A stretch of DNA of 61,069 bases from an uncultured Mucispirillum sp. (GTDB lineage Bacteria; Chrysiogenota; Deferribacteres; Deferribacterales; Mucispirillaceae): NCBI GenBank assembly GCA_944323205.1, contig CALURO010000012.1, positions 1 to 61,069 on the forward strand, read 5' to 3'. Shown piece by piece: positions 35,521-44,483 of the stretch. How positions within the stretch are numbered: the stretch's first letter is position 1; every line of letters starts with the position of its first letter. The notes under the pieces are model-generated. The model searched no databases and was not told where the DNA came from. It saw nothing but the letters and a program-made list of their open reading frames with translations. A program made the translations under genes and the position numbers.

Positions 35521-37071
35521 CTATAATGGAATAAGACCGTGTTTTTTATATGGTCTTGTTTCTCGTTTAGAAGCATACATTTCAAGTGATGCTGCTAAAT
35601 AGCTTCTTGTATCTGCTGGAAGTATAACATTGTGAATATAACCCCTTTTTGCTGCAACATAAGGATTTGCAAATAATTCCCTATATTCATCAAGTCTTTT
35701 TTTAGTTTCAGCAGCTTTATCCTCTGCATTTTTAATTTCTTTGCCATAAAGCAGGCTGACAGCACCTTCTGCTCCCATAACTGCAATTTCTGCAGTAGGC
35801 CATGCAGCAACTCTATCTGCTCCAAGCTCTTTAGAACACATACCAATATATGCACCACCATAAGCTTTCCTTAATATTACTGTAAATTTAGGAACAGTTG
35901 CTGATGCATAAGCATATAAAAGTTTTGCACCGTGTCTAATAATACCGCCATATTCCTGGTCAACTCCCGGCATAAATCCCGGAACATCAACAAGAGTAAT
36001 TAATGGTATATTAAATGCATTACAAAAACGGATAAAACGGGCTGCTTTATCTGAAGAATCAATATCTAACACTCCAGCTTTAAATGCCGGCTGGTTAGCA
36101 ATAATACCAACACTTCTTCCGTTTAACCTACCAAAGCCTACAATAATATTTTTAGCAAAATTTTCCTGAACTTCTAAAAAGTCTGCATTATCTACTATTC
36201 GCCATATGATTTCATGCATATCATAAGGTTTTTTCGGATCTTCTGGCACAATAAAGTTAAATGATTCATCTGGACCTATTACACTGTTTCTTGATGTTTC
36301 TATAATAGGTGCTTCTTCTGAATTATTAGATGGAAGAAAAGATAAAAGCCTTCTAGCAAGTCCTAATGCTTCAGGTCCTGATTTTGCAACAAAGTGAACA
36401 ACACCTGAATAATGAGCCTGAGCGTCAACACCACCAAGCTGTTCAAGAGAAACTTCTTCACCTGTAACTTCTTTAATAATTTTAGGGCCTGTAATATACA
36501 TTTGACCTTCTCTTTGGACCTGTATAATAAAATCAGTTAATGCTGGAGAATAAGCAGCACCACCTGCACATGGACCTGCAATAATACTAATTTGGGGAAC
36601 AACACCTGAAAGCAGAACATTACGATAGAAAATACCGCCATAACCTGATAAGGCACTTACACCTTCCTGAACCCTTGCACCGCCTGAGTCATTAATAAAT
36701 ATGAAAGGGGAACCAGTTTTAAGTGCTGCATCCATTAACTCTTGAGCTTTTTTAGCACCTGCTTCACCCATAGTTCCTGCATTAACAGTAAAGTCTTGGC
36801 TGGCAACAAATACTGACCTGCCATCTATAAGCCCCATTCCTGTGACCATACCGTCTGCCGGCAAGTCTTTTTTATCCATGCCAAAATCATTACAACGATG
36901 TTGAACCATAAGGAAATCTTCCTGAAAAGTATCTTCATCAAGAAGCATTCCTATACGCTCTCTAGCTGTGTATTTGCCTTGAGAGTGCATTTTCTCAATC
37001 TGAGCATCACCGCCCCCTTTATATAAATGGGCACGAAGCTCAACCAGCTCTTTAATTTTGTCTTTACTCAT
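35521..37071 (-). CDS. mmdA: Methylmalonyl-CoA decarboxylase alpha subunit (carboxyltransferase)
   Basis: This 516-aa acyl-CoA carboxyltransferase resembles PCC beta/MmdA. The N-half has ARERIGMLLDEDTFQE, ASQDFTVNAGTMGEAGAKK and INDSGGARVQEGVSAL, the oxyanion-hole and CoA-binding motifs. The C-half has DVPGFMPGVDQEYGGIIRHGAKLLYAYA and VILRKAYGGAYIGM. The sequence and the mmdADCB order favour methylmalonyl-CoA over oxaloacetate (OadA has a TIM-barrel carboxyltransferase instead). Glutaconyl-CoA decarboxylase is less likely, since GcdA is longer. It moves the carboxyl group from methylmalonyl-CoA to biotin. Confidence 0.85.
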   Translation of the reverse strand: MSKDKIKELVELRAHLYKGGGDAQIEKMHSQGKYTARERIGMLLDEDTFQEDFLMVQHRCNDFGMDKKDLPADGMVTGMGLIDGRSVFVASQDFTVNAGTMGEAGAKKAQELMDAALKTGSPFIFINDSGGARVQEGVSALSGYGGIFYRNVLLSGVVPQISIIAGPCAGGAAYSPALTDFIIQVQREGQMYITGPKIIKEVTGEEVSLEQLGGVDAQAHYSGVVHFVAKSGPEALGLARRLLSFLPSNNSEEAPIIETSRNSVIGPDESFNFIVPEDPKKPYDMHEIIWRIVDNADFLEVQENFAKNIIVGFGRLNGRSVGIIANQPAFKAGVLDIDSSDKAARFIRFCNAFNIPLITLVDVPGFMPGVDQEYGGIIRHGAKLLYAYASATVPKFTVILRKAYGGAYIGMCSKELGADRVAAWPTAEIAVMGAEGAVSLLYGKEIKNAEDKAAETKKRLDEYRELFANPYVAAKRGYIHNVILPADTRSYLAASLEMYASKRETRPYKKHGLIPL

Positions 37072-37266
37072 TTAAACCTCATCTTAAACAATAATGATAT
37101 AACTATATTGTAAAATTTTTATCTTTAAATATTAATCCTAAGTAATAATAAATTCAATACATTTATTAATTTTACAAATATTTTTTAAATATCAAAAATA
37201 TAATATATAAAAAACAAGTAATCTTATACCCATTTTTCCCAGTTATCAAGTATAATTATATCCTTT

Positions 37267-38850
37267 TTATTTTTTCCTTTTAACAGGGCGTCTGCTTGAA
37301 ACTTTTCTTCTGTTTTTTACTCTTTTATCTCTTAAAAATACTGTTTTTCTTCCTTTGCGCTCTGATTTAAACTTTTTCAATATTTTATTTAAATCCTCAG
37401 GTATCACCACAAGGTTTTCTTCTGGATTCATATAATTTAACTTATGTTTTGTGTAGCTTTCTATTTTAGGGATAAGATAGGAATCTTCTTCCGTTGCAAA
37501 AATAACTGACACGCCCTTTTCCCCTGCCCTGCCTGTTCTGCCTATTCTGTGAACATAATCTTCCGGGTCTTCAGGCAGTGAATAGTTAAATACATGAGTA
37601 ATGCCGTCAACATGTATTCCACGGGCAGCAACATCTGTTGCACATAATATGCGGATTGTGCCGTTTCTAAGCTCTTCTAATGTTTTAATTCTTCTTGACT
37701 GAGTAACATCACCAGATAAAAGACCACATGAAAGTCCGCAGGCTTTAAACATATCTGTAAGACGGGCAACTTCATCCCGCCTATTTCCAAAAATAATTAC
37801 TCTGCTTAACATATCCTGCGAAATAATATTATATATGATTGCAAACTTTTCTTTGTCTGATGCAATATAAGCAATCTGCTCAATATTTTCAGAAGTTATT
37901 TCTTTTGATTCTACTTCAAAGCTTAATGGGTCTTTTGTCCACTGAGCAGCAAGCCTTAGAATATCCTGATTTAATGTAGCACTAAAAAGCATTGTCTGCC
38001 TTTTTGATTTAGAAGGTGTGGCACTAATTATTTTTTTCATATCTGGAATAAAGCCCATATCAAGCATTCTGTCTGCTTCATCAATAACAAGTATTTCCAC
38101 TTCACTTAAATCAAGAACACCCTGGTCTTTATAATCAAGAAGTCTGCCTGGAGTAGCAACTAATATATCTATAAATTTATTTTCTATCTGGCGTTTTTGT
38201 TTTTCATAATTGATACCGCCAAAAACTGACTGTATAGTTAAACCGCAGTATCTGCCAATATTTCTAGCATCTTTTTCTATCTGTATAACAAGCTCTCTTG
38301 TTGGTGCCATAATTAATGCTCTTGGAGTGCCTTTTTTTCTATTCTCTAACTCATTATTCATAAGCCTTGTAAATAATGTGATTAAAAATGCTGCCGTTTT
38401 GCCTGTGCCGGTCTGAGCTTTACCTGATACATCTTTACCTTTTAAACTTTCTGGCAGAATAAGCTGCTGAATTGGTGTGCAGTATTTATATTCACATTCA
38501 TATATACCTTTCATAAGTTTAGGAGAAAGCCCTAAATCATGGAAGCGGAGCATACCTTCTTTTTCTTCCACCTGAAATTCGCTTATATCCCAGTTGCCAA
38601 AATCTGCTGCTTCATCTTCCATATTAATATTTTTAAGCTCAGCATTTTTATTCTGTCTGCTTTTAGCTTTATTTGAAATATTTCTGCTGCTTTTTCTTTT
38701 TTCTGCATGTTTGTTTTCTGGTGATACTGACTGACTTGCTTTATTTGTTTCTTGTTGTGCAATTTTTTTTGAAATCTCTTTAATGATTATTTGATTTTGT
38801 GCAGTCTTGTTTTTCTTAATAATTTGTTTAATTCTTTCAAGTATAGACAT
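37267..38850 (-). CDS. DEAD-box ATP-dependent RNA helicase
   Basis: This protein of about 527 aa has a basic, low-complexity N-terminal extension of about 85 residues before the helicase core. Core motifs in order are TPIQQLIL (Q motif), AQTGTGKT (I), PTRELVI (Ia), TPGRLLD (Ib), DEAD (II), SAT (III), IIFGNRRDE (IV), ATDVAARGIH (V) and HRIGRTGRAG (VI). A basic C-tail of about 35 residues follows. I prefer the ATG at 38850 over 38862 because AAGG lies at proper spacing only for it. It resembles RhlE/RhlB. It is monocistronic. Confidence 0.9.
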   Translation of the reverse strand: MSILERIKQIIKKNKTAQNQIIIKEISKKIAQQETNKASQSVSPENKHAEKRKSSRNISNKAKSRQNKNAELKNINMEDEAADFGNWDISEFQVEEKEGMLRFHDLGLSPKLMKGIYECEYKYCTPIQQLILPESLKGKDVSGKAQTGTGKTAAFLITLFTRLMNNELENRKKGTPRALIMAPTRELVIQIEKDARNIGRYCGLTIQSVFGGINYEKQKRQIENKFIDILVATPGRLLDYKDQGVLDLSEVEILVIDEADRMLDMGFIPDMKKIISATPSKSKRQTMLFSATLNQDILRLAAQWTKDPLSFEVESKEITSENIEQIAYIASDKEKFAIIYNIISQDMLSRVIIFGNRRDEVARLTDMFKACGLSCGLLSGDVTQSRRIKTLEELRNGTIRILCATDVAARGIHVDGITHVFNYSLPEDPEDYVHRIGRTGRAGEKGVSVIFATEEDSYLIPKIESYTKHKLNYMNPEENLVVIPEDLNKILKKFKSERKGRKTVFLRDKRVKNRRKVSSRRPVKRKK

Positions 38851-39036
38851 TTTAACCTTCATTATATTTAATTATCTTATAAAATCCTCATAAGTATTCG
38901 CAATATATAATATAAATTTAAATTTTGGTAGCGATTTTTTTAATTTTTGGCGAAATTTTTTTAGGATTAAAAAATTATACTTTTGTATTAATAAGTTAAG
39001 AATTTATATAAAAAAACAAGGTTTTTGATTTATAAA

Positions 39037-39066
39037 AAAAGCAGGTATAAAATATATACCTGCTTT
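39037..39066 (-). terminator. Intrinsic terminator after the Ig-like lipoprotein gene
   Basis: Minus-strand AAAAGCAGGTATA and TATACCTGCTTTT pair as a 13-bp stem with a short AT loop, followed by a T run on the minus-strand side (39033-39040). It lies 7 nt after the stop codon. Confidence 0.85.
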
Positions 39067-39073
39067 TATTTAA

Positions 39074-41113
39074 TTAATTTAATTTTGGCATCAATTCAAT
39101 ATCTTCATATTCATTTTCACCAGCTTTAAAAAGGTAATGAATATCTGCATCTTTTTTCAGTAATTTATTCATATCTCGTGCTGCTTCAGCTAAAGAATCA
39201 TTAATCTGTCCATTATTTCTTATTATTTTTGTAACAGGGCTTTTTATTTTTGGAGTACTTTCTGCTGGCACACTTTTTACATATACTTCTTCTTCATTTG
39301 TTATAGATGTATAACTGCCGTAATCTAATCCTGTATTTGTATTTGCACCAGTAGAATTAATTAAGCCTACAAAAATGGACGCTGAAACATCAGCTGCACC
39401 CTGCTCTACTACACCAGCAATTCCACCTGCATAGTCATCAGCTGTAATCTGCCCAGCAGCATAAGAGCCTTTCACATAAGAACCAGATGAAAACACTCCA
39501 GCTATACCGCCAGTTGCTGTTATGTAATCTACTGATTTAGCAGGGTTTGTAAGATTAATATTATTTGCTGCTGATGAGATTATTTTACCCTTGTTAATAC
39601 CTGCTATACCGCCAAGCACAGTTTTTGAAGTAGCAAACTTTATAACAAGGCTTCCTGTATCAACAGTGCAGTTATCAATTAAACCAGTAGACTGCCCAGT
39701 AATCAGACCAGCACTAGCAAACAAATCTGCATATACTTGTCCCAACTCAACTGCAGCATTATTAATAGATACATTTTTAATAGTACCATTATTTTTACCA
39801 GCAACAACACCAGTATAAGTCTCTCTGTGTGTTATCCCCAGTAATCTTATAACAGGAGTATCAAATGTAACATTCATTATAGTACCACCAAGCACACTTA
39901 CAAAACCATAACGGCCACTTGGACTGTCAACTACTTTATATTCCCTTATTACATGACCGTTTCCATCAAAAGTGCCATCAAAAATTTCACCAGCATCTTT
40001 TCTTTCAACACCTCTGAAATCTATATCTGTCATTAATTTAAATGATTTATTTTCTATATCATAAAAGCAGTTTGAAAACCCTTGTCTGTTATATATCAAA
40101 TATACACCATTTTCATCCTCCTCATATCCATGCAGCACTTTTCTTATTGTTTTAATAGTGTATTCTGCAGTTTTATCACCTGCTGCTGCAGTAATTATAA
40201 CATTTTCTGCCTCTGCCAAAGCTGTAATAATTGCATCTCCTGTTATACTATCCTGCTCTATTGAAACTGCTGTATCATTATTTGATGACCATGTTACTTT
40301 ATTATCTGTAGCATTAGCTGGGAAAAACTCTGCTTTAAAAGTAACCTGCCCTTCAACACCCATTTCATCGTAACCTTTAATTTTTATCTCAGATACTGGA
40401 ATTTCTGTGCCGTTTGGTACAAACTCTACATCAATACTTACACTTGCTTTTTCTCCGCAGGGTTGATTTGATTTATCAACGGCTGCAACTGTAATAGTAA
40501 CAGGTCCTGTTTGATTTCCATTTTTTACTCTGCCATTAGCATCTACTAATGCAACCTCCATATTACTAGATGTCCACAGTATATCCTGGCATGATGCATC
40601 TGCTGGTAAAATAGATGCCTGCAGCTGCAGTATATCATGTATTCCAAGAGTTGTTTTTCCATTAACAGTAACATTTTCATAACCTGTAATTTTTACCTGT
40701 TCTACAGGCACTTCTTTAACTGTAACTTCATAAGATGCTGATACTCCACCTGCTGTTGCTGTGATTTCAGCAGTGCCAGGATAAGCACCTGGTTTATCAC
40801 TTGCAGAAACTTTTCCTGTCTCATCTACTACTGCCACCCATTCATCACTTGATTTCCATGTAACTTCATTAAATGTAGCATCACTTGGTATTACTTCTGC
40901 CACAAACTGCACAGGCTCCTGTCCTCTCATTATTTCTGCACTGCCAGTAATTTTTATTTCCTGTACAGGTATTACTGCAGGGGGAGTATCTCCACCGCCA
41001 GAGCTGCCGCCAGAACTAGAACTTGAACCAGAACAGCTGGATAAAAAAAGGCAAAGCATTATAGATAATACAAAAATAAGAAAAAACTTTAATTGAATTT
41101 TTTTTGCAGACAT
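39074..41113 (-). CDS. Large lipoprotein with three bacterial Ig-like (BIG2) domains and a GLUG-like region
   Basis: This 679-aa protein has a lipoprotein signal: basic start, hydrophobic helix and lipobox LSSC with Cys27, then a Ser/Gly-rich tether. Three BIG2-type domains follow at about 49-135, 136-233 and 238-322, each with a VxxIKITG-like start and an ATxxxVTWxSS core. Residues about 330-600 carry repeated FDGTFDGNGHVI and GGIAGINKGKIISS motifs typical of GLUG repeats. The architecture fits surface adhesion or carbohydrate binding, but no ligand can be named. The gene stands alone with its own terminator. Confidence 0.85.
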   Translation of the reverse strand: MSAKKIQLKFFLIFVLSIMLCLFLSSCSGSSSSSGGSSGGGDTPPAVIPVQEIKITGSAEIMRGQEPVQFVAEVIPSDATFNEVTWKSSDEWVAVVDETGKVSASDKPGAYPGTAEITATAGGVSASYEVTVKEVPVEQVKITGYENVTVNGKTTLGIHDILQLQASILPADASCQDILWTSSNMEVALVDANGRVKNGNQTGPVTITVAAVDKSNQPCGEKASVSIDVEFVPNGTEIPVSEIKIKGYDEMGVEGQVTFKAEFFPANATDNKVTWSSNNDTAVSIEQDSITGDAIITALAEAENVIITAAAGDKTAEYTIKTIRKVLHGYEEDENGVYLIYNRQGFSNCFYDIENKSFKLMTDIDFRGVERKDAGEIFDGTFDGNGHVIREYKVVDSPSGRYGFVSVLGGTIMNVTFDTPVIRLLGITHRETYTGVVAGKNNGTIKNVSINNAAVELGQVYADLFASAGLITGQSTGLIDNCTVDTGSLVIKFATSKTVLGGIAGINKGKIISSAANNINLTNPAKSVDYITATGGIAGVFSSGSYVKGSYAAGQITADDYAGGIAGVVEQGAADVSASIFVGLINSTGANTNTGLDYGSYTSITNEEEVYVKSVPAESTPKIKSPVTKIIRNNGQINDSLAEAARDMNKLLKKDADIHYLFKAGENEYEDIELMPKLN

Positions 41114-41698
41114 ATTACCCTCCAGAAAAATTTAAGATAATATTAAAAACCTACCCAAAAGATTGGTTAATATACATAAAAATTTTCAACATATAAAATA
41201 ACCTGATGATGCTTTAAAGGTATTCAACAATCAAAACAATATATAATAAAGGAATAAATCATATGAATAATTTGGCAGTATACGGAAAAGAGGATACCAA
41301 AAGGCACCCTCTTTTCCGTCTACTATTTGTAACACTACTAAAATTACTACTAAATATACTATATATACTACTACTATTTAATACTTTCTAATTTAATTAC
41401 AATTATATACTAACTTATACTTATATAATTATTATTCTACTTATTCTCTATGGCTGTAATATAATTGCTTTTTTAAATAATGTCAACTACTTATTTTATA
41501 TTTTTTTAAAATTCTTTTATTTTTGCTTAAATTTTAAGCAGTAAATTTTAAAATTATTTTATTTACCAATAATTTAAAAATATTAAATTTTTTATAAATA
41601 TTTTTGTAATTTCAAAAAATAATCTTTATTTTATTAGGTTTTATTTTGCAGATTTTTTCAACTTGAATTAGTTTAAAATTTAAAAATGCTTAAAAAAA
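41114..41698. other. AT-rich intergenic region with hairpin and ACTACTA tract
   Basis: This 585-bp gap between the lipoprotein and HIT genes has no ORF that looks real. It holds an isolated perfect hairpin at 41282-41319. From 41320 to about 41440 it holds a run rich in ACTACTA and TACTA repeats (CTACTATTT, ACTACTAAA, ACTACTACTATT). The part from 41460 to 41690 is plain AT-rich sequence in which I see nothing. Confidence 0.6.
41282..41319 (-). other. Isolated 17-bp RNA hairpin with UUUU loop
   Basis: Arms 41282-41293 and 41308-41319 are exact 12-nt inverted repeats (ACGGAAAAGAGG and CCTCTTTTCCGT). The inner five positions pair only in minus-strand RNA, through two G-U pairs, giving a continuous 17-bp stem closed by a UUUU loop. 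No U tract follows on either strand, so it is not a standard terminator. It lies 169 nt upstream of the lipoprotein start, on the same strand. It could be a leader element, a small RNA or a short palindromic repeat. Confidence 0.6.
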
Positions 41699-41731
41699 AG
41701 GCAGATACTTAGTTTAAACTAATATCTGCCT
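41699..41731 (-). terminator. Intrinsic terminator of the HIT gene
   Basis: Minus-strand AGGCAGATA and TATCTGCCT (41723-41731 and 41699-41707) pair, with a further TAGTTT/AAACTA palindrome inside. A run of eight T follows on the minus strand (41692-41699). It lies 35 nt after the HIT stop codon. Confidence 0.85.
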
Positions 41732-41765
41732 ATATTTCTGCATAATTTTTAAGCAAAATGCATCA

Positions 41766-42182
41766 TTATATATGTTTTTTAATATTTTCCGCATCTTCTG
41801 CAATTTCAGAAATTTCCACTTTTAACCGTGGCGGAGTATGTTTACCAAAATCATCATTTTTATATCGTGGGATAATATGAACATGGGAATGGAATACTTC
41901 CTGACCAGAAGCAGGCTCATTTTGCTGAAACATATATATACCTTCTGCATTAAAAGCGGCTTTTACAGCAACTGCAACTTTTTTAAGAACAGGATAAAAA
42001 CCTTCTCCCACATTATCCGGAGTATCAAGCAGGTTGCGGCAGTGATATTTTGGTATAACAAGAGTATGGCCGCGAACAGCCGGGTTAATATCCATAAATG
42101 CTAAAAAATCATCATCTTCATATACTTTACTAGACGGAATTTCACCTGCAATAATTTTACAAAATATGCAATTATTTTCCAT
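41766..42182 (-). CDS. HIT family nucleotide hydrolase (HinT-like)
   Basis: This protein of about 138 aa has the histidine triad VFHSHVHIIPRY (HxHxH) near residues 95-106. The N-terminal zinc-type CIFCKIIAGEIPSSKVYED and PAVRGHTLVIPKYH are HinT features. It hydrolyses purine nucleoside phosphoramidates or related adducts. I start at the ATG at 42182, because AGGTG lies between it and an ATG four codons earlier. No operon partner is present; it is followed by a strong terminator. Confidence 0.92.
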   Translation of the reverse strand: MENNCIFCKIIAGEIPSSKVYEDDDFLAFMDINPAVRGHTLVIPKYHCRNLLDTPDNVGEGFYPVLKKVAVAVKAAFNAEGIYMFQQNEPASGQEVFHSHVHIIPRYKNDDFGKHTPPRLKVEISEIAEDAENIKKHI

Positions 42183-42436
42183 TATACACCTCATATGTGA
42201 TAAATAATATATAGTATGCTATACAAATTTTTATATGTAAATATAAAAAATATATAAAATAAATACATTTTCATTTTATAATTTAAAAAATTTTATACAG
42301 ATATATATGTTTTGCCAGACAGATGTAAATAAAAATTTTATATTTTGTTTTGAAGAATAATATCTTTATTATTTTAGTTGATTTTATTTTATTAATTTTA
42401 TATGCTGTCTAATAATGAATAATATAAGGCGGTGTT

Positions 42437-43018
42437 ATGAATTCAGATACACTTATAAATGACCTTAATGTTGTAAGAGAATATTTTTCTCACAACCTGC
42501 GCACATCTACTGCTATGGTTGTTGCAACTGTCAGCCTTTTTAAATTTGGTCTTAGTGATGATACTGACAGTATGGCAGATATGATTGTAGAATCATCTTA
42601 CTTCCTTGATGTTTATGATAAAGGAATGGAAGTATTGTTTAACTATATATTAGGCAAGCCTGTCCGTAATGATAAAGAGACTTTTGACCCTGTTAAAATT
42701 ACAGGCAAAGTTATAGAAGATTTAAGAAGCACTATTAAAGAGCAGAATATAAATATTTCCTGCTTTTTTGAAGATATGAATACATGGGAAACAAACAGTT
42801 ATGTAGCAAAAACTCTGCTTGAACTTATATTATGCGAAGAAATTAGAAAATCTACTGCTGATATAACTATCTCTTCAAGAGATAATGTTTTATATATTAA
42901 AAAAACAGAAGAAACTAAAAACCCTGAAATATATAAAATCTTTGCAAGATTTTATGCTGAATTTAACATAGAATTTACATATACACTTGATACTCTTACA
43001 TTGAGGTTTGCAAAATGA
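42437..43018 (+). CDS. Histidine-kinase-like phosphotransfer protein with degenerate ATP-binding domain
   Basis: This 193-aa soluble protein has an N-terminal helical part with EYFSHNLRTSTAMVV near residues 15-29. It resembles the H-box of histidine kinases (SHELRTP), so His19 is the likely phosphorylated residue. Residues about 80-193 look like an HATPase fold (LLELILCEEIRKS in the N-box position and an alternating strand DVKI-like segment). No G-box glycines are present, so autophosphorylation from ATP is unlikely. This resembles ChpT-type phosphotransferases. It overlaps a receiver gene by 4 nt, its probable partner. No sensor domain is seen. Confidence 0.6.
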   Translation: MNSDTLINDLNVVREYFSHNLRTSTAMVVATVSLFKFGLSDDTDSMADMIVESSYFLDVYDKGMEVLFNYILGKPVRNDKETFDPVKITGKVIEDLRSTIKEQNINISCFFEDMNTWETNSYVAKTLLELILCEEIRKSTADITISSRDNVLYIKKTEETKNPEIYKIFARFYAEFNIEFTYTLDTLTLRFAK

Positions 43019-43374
43019 AAGTTTTAATTGCTGATGATGAACTTAGACTGCGGAAAGTTATTGCTCTTTATATGTCTAAATGTGGTTATGAAATAATAGA
43101 AGCAGGTAACGGCGAAACAGCTATTGAGCTTATAAAAGAAAATAAACCTGATGCAATAGTGTTAGATGTGATGATGCCCGGTATAACTGGAATTGAAGCA
43201 GCTAAAAAAATTAGAGAACTACCAGAGTTTGCAAAAACTCCTATTATTTTATTAACTGCTAATGCCAGCGAAGATGATATTAAAATAGGGCTTGCTTCAG
43301 GTGCTAATAAGTATATTACAAAACCTTTTTCACCAAAAGAACTTGTAGAAATAATAGATAATTTTCTAAAATAA
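43015..43374 (+). CDS. Single-domain response regulator receiver (CheY/DivK-like)
   Basis: This 119-aa protein is a receiver domain only. It has the acidic pair DDE (residues 7-9), phospho-acceptor Asp in VLDVMMPG (near 52), the switch Thr in ILLTAN and the Lys in ITKPFSP near 105. It has no output domain, so it must act by protein contacts or by passing phosphate on. It overlaps the upstream phosphotransferase-like gene by 4 nt and precedes the HDOD gene by 17 nt. Confidence 0.93.
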   Translation: MKVLIADDELRLRKVIALYMSKCGYEIIEAGNGETAIELIKENKPDAIVLDVMMPGITGIEAAKKIRELPEFAKTPIILLTANASEDDIKIGLASGANKYITKPFSPKELVEIIDNFLK

Positions 43375-43391
43375 GTAGTAGTGGAATATAT

Positions 43392-44483
43392 ATGAATATA
43401 CGCTTTATTGGAAGTGAAAACGGATTAGCAACATTTAAAAAACTACTAAATGGTAAAGCAAATGTTTCAAATGGGGCTGATGCAAAAGATGCCTTAATAT
43501 TTGAAATATCATCTTTAGAAGTGCTTTACAAGATACCAAAACGAAATTTTGGAGTGCCAGTATTTTTCTATCTTACTACCCCAAATAAATCCGTTATTTC
43601 TAATATTAAAGAATATAGAATTTCTGGAATACTTTTTCCACCATTAAATGCTGATGCAATAATGTCTAAAATTATTCGCTCACAAACTCAAGATGCAGCT
43701 GTTAATGAAAGAGATTATGAAACACTCCGTATTAAAATTATTGCAAAAGCTGAAAATATACCTACACTTCCAACTATTGCTCAAGAATTAATTAGATTAA
43801 CACGCAATACTTCTCAAGCTGCAATAGGACAGGTTACTTCTAAAATTAAAATGGATCAGGGTATTTCATCTAAAGTAATAAAACTTGTAAACTCTCCATT
43901 TTATGGTGTTCGTAAAGAAATAGCCTCTATAGACAGGGCTACTATGCTTTTAGGATTCAGCTCTGTAAAAAATATTGCACTTGCTATCTCTCTTGACCAG
44001 TATTACCAAAAACCATTTAATATGTATAAAACTACTGGACAGGCTATGTGGCAGCATGCTTATAATGCTGCATTAATTTCTTCAGAACTTGGCAAACATT
44101 TACAGCAGGACTGCGATGCTCTTTATATGGCAGGACTTATGCATGATATAGGCAAAGTAGTAATGGCAGATTTTCTTGTTAAAGAAGTAGAGTGTGTACA
44201 GGACGAAAGAGAACAGCTTGGATGCGACCATGCAGAAATTGCAGCAGTTATTTTGAATAAGTGGTCTGTAGCTCCTGCTATTGTGGAAGCTGTTAAAACT
44301 CACCATGATGCAGGGCCTGAATTATACGGCAGAATTGTTGCTGCTGCAAATAATATAGACCATGATAAAGATAATATTGATGAATATATATATCAGCTTA
44401 ACTCAGAATATCCAGTGCAGGATGTTGATATATTAAAAGACTCTATACAAACTATTTTAAGCGATAATACAGATGGAAACTAA
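43392..44483 (+). CDS. HDOD-domain signalling protein with degenerate receiver-like N-terminus
   Basis: This 363-aa protein has two parts. Residues 1 to about 100 look like a receiver fold lacking acidic and phospho-Asp residues (for example ISGILFPPLNADAIMSKI). Residues about 118-340 are an HDOD domain: IPTLPTIAQELIRL, KIKMDQGISSKVIKLVNSPFYG and IDRATMLLGFSSVKNIA. An HD-like LMHDIGKVV follows near 226. HDOD proteins serve as signalling scaffolds rather than confirmed hydrolases. It overlaps the next gene by 11 nt. Confidence 0.85.
   Translation: MNIRFIGSENGLATFKKLLNGKANVSNGADAKDALIFEISSLEVLYKIPKRNFGVPVFFYLTTPNKSVISNIKEYRISGILFPPLNADAIMSKIIRSQTQDAAVNERDYETLRIKIIAKAENIPTLPTIAQELIRLTRNTSQAAIGQVTSKIKMDQGISSKVIKLVNSPFYGVRKEIASIDRATMLLGFSSVKNIALAISLDQYYQKPFNMYKTTGQAMWQHAYNAALISSELGKHLQQDCDALYMAGLMHDIGKVVMADFLVKEVECVQDEREQLGCDHAEIAAVILNKWSVAPAIVEAVKTHHDAGPELYGRIVAAANNIDHDKDNIDEYIYQLNSEYPVQDVDILKDSIQTILSDNTDGN

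Noticed and set aside
33449..37071. Oxaloacetate decarboxylase
   Set aside because: The alpha subunit is an acyl-CoA carboxyltransferase of the propionyl-CoA carboxylase beta type, not the TIM-barrel OadA.
41282..41319. Intrinsic terminator
   Set aside because: The stem is strong but neither strand has a following U tract. The HIT gene already has a clear terminator at 41699-41731.
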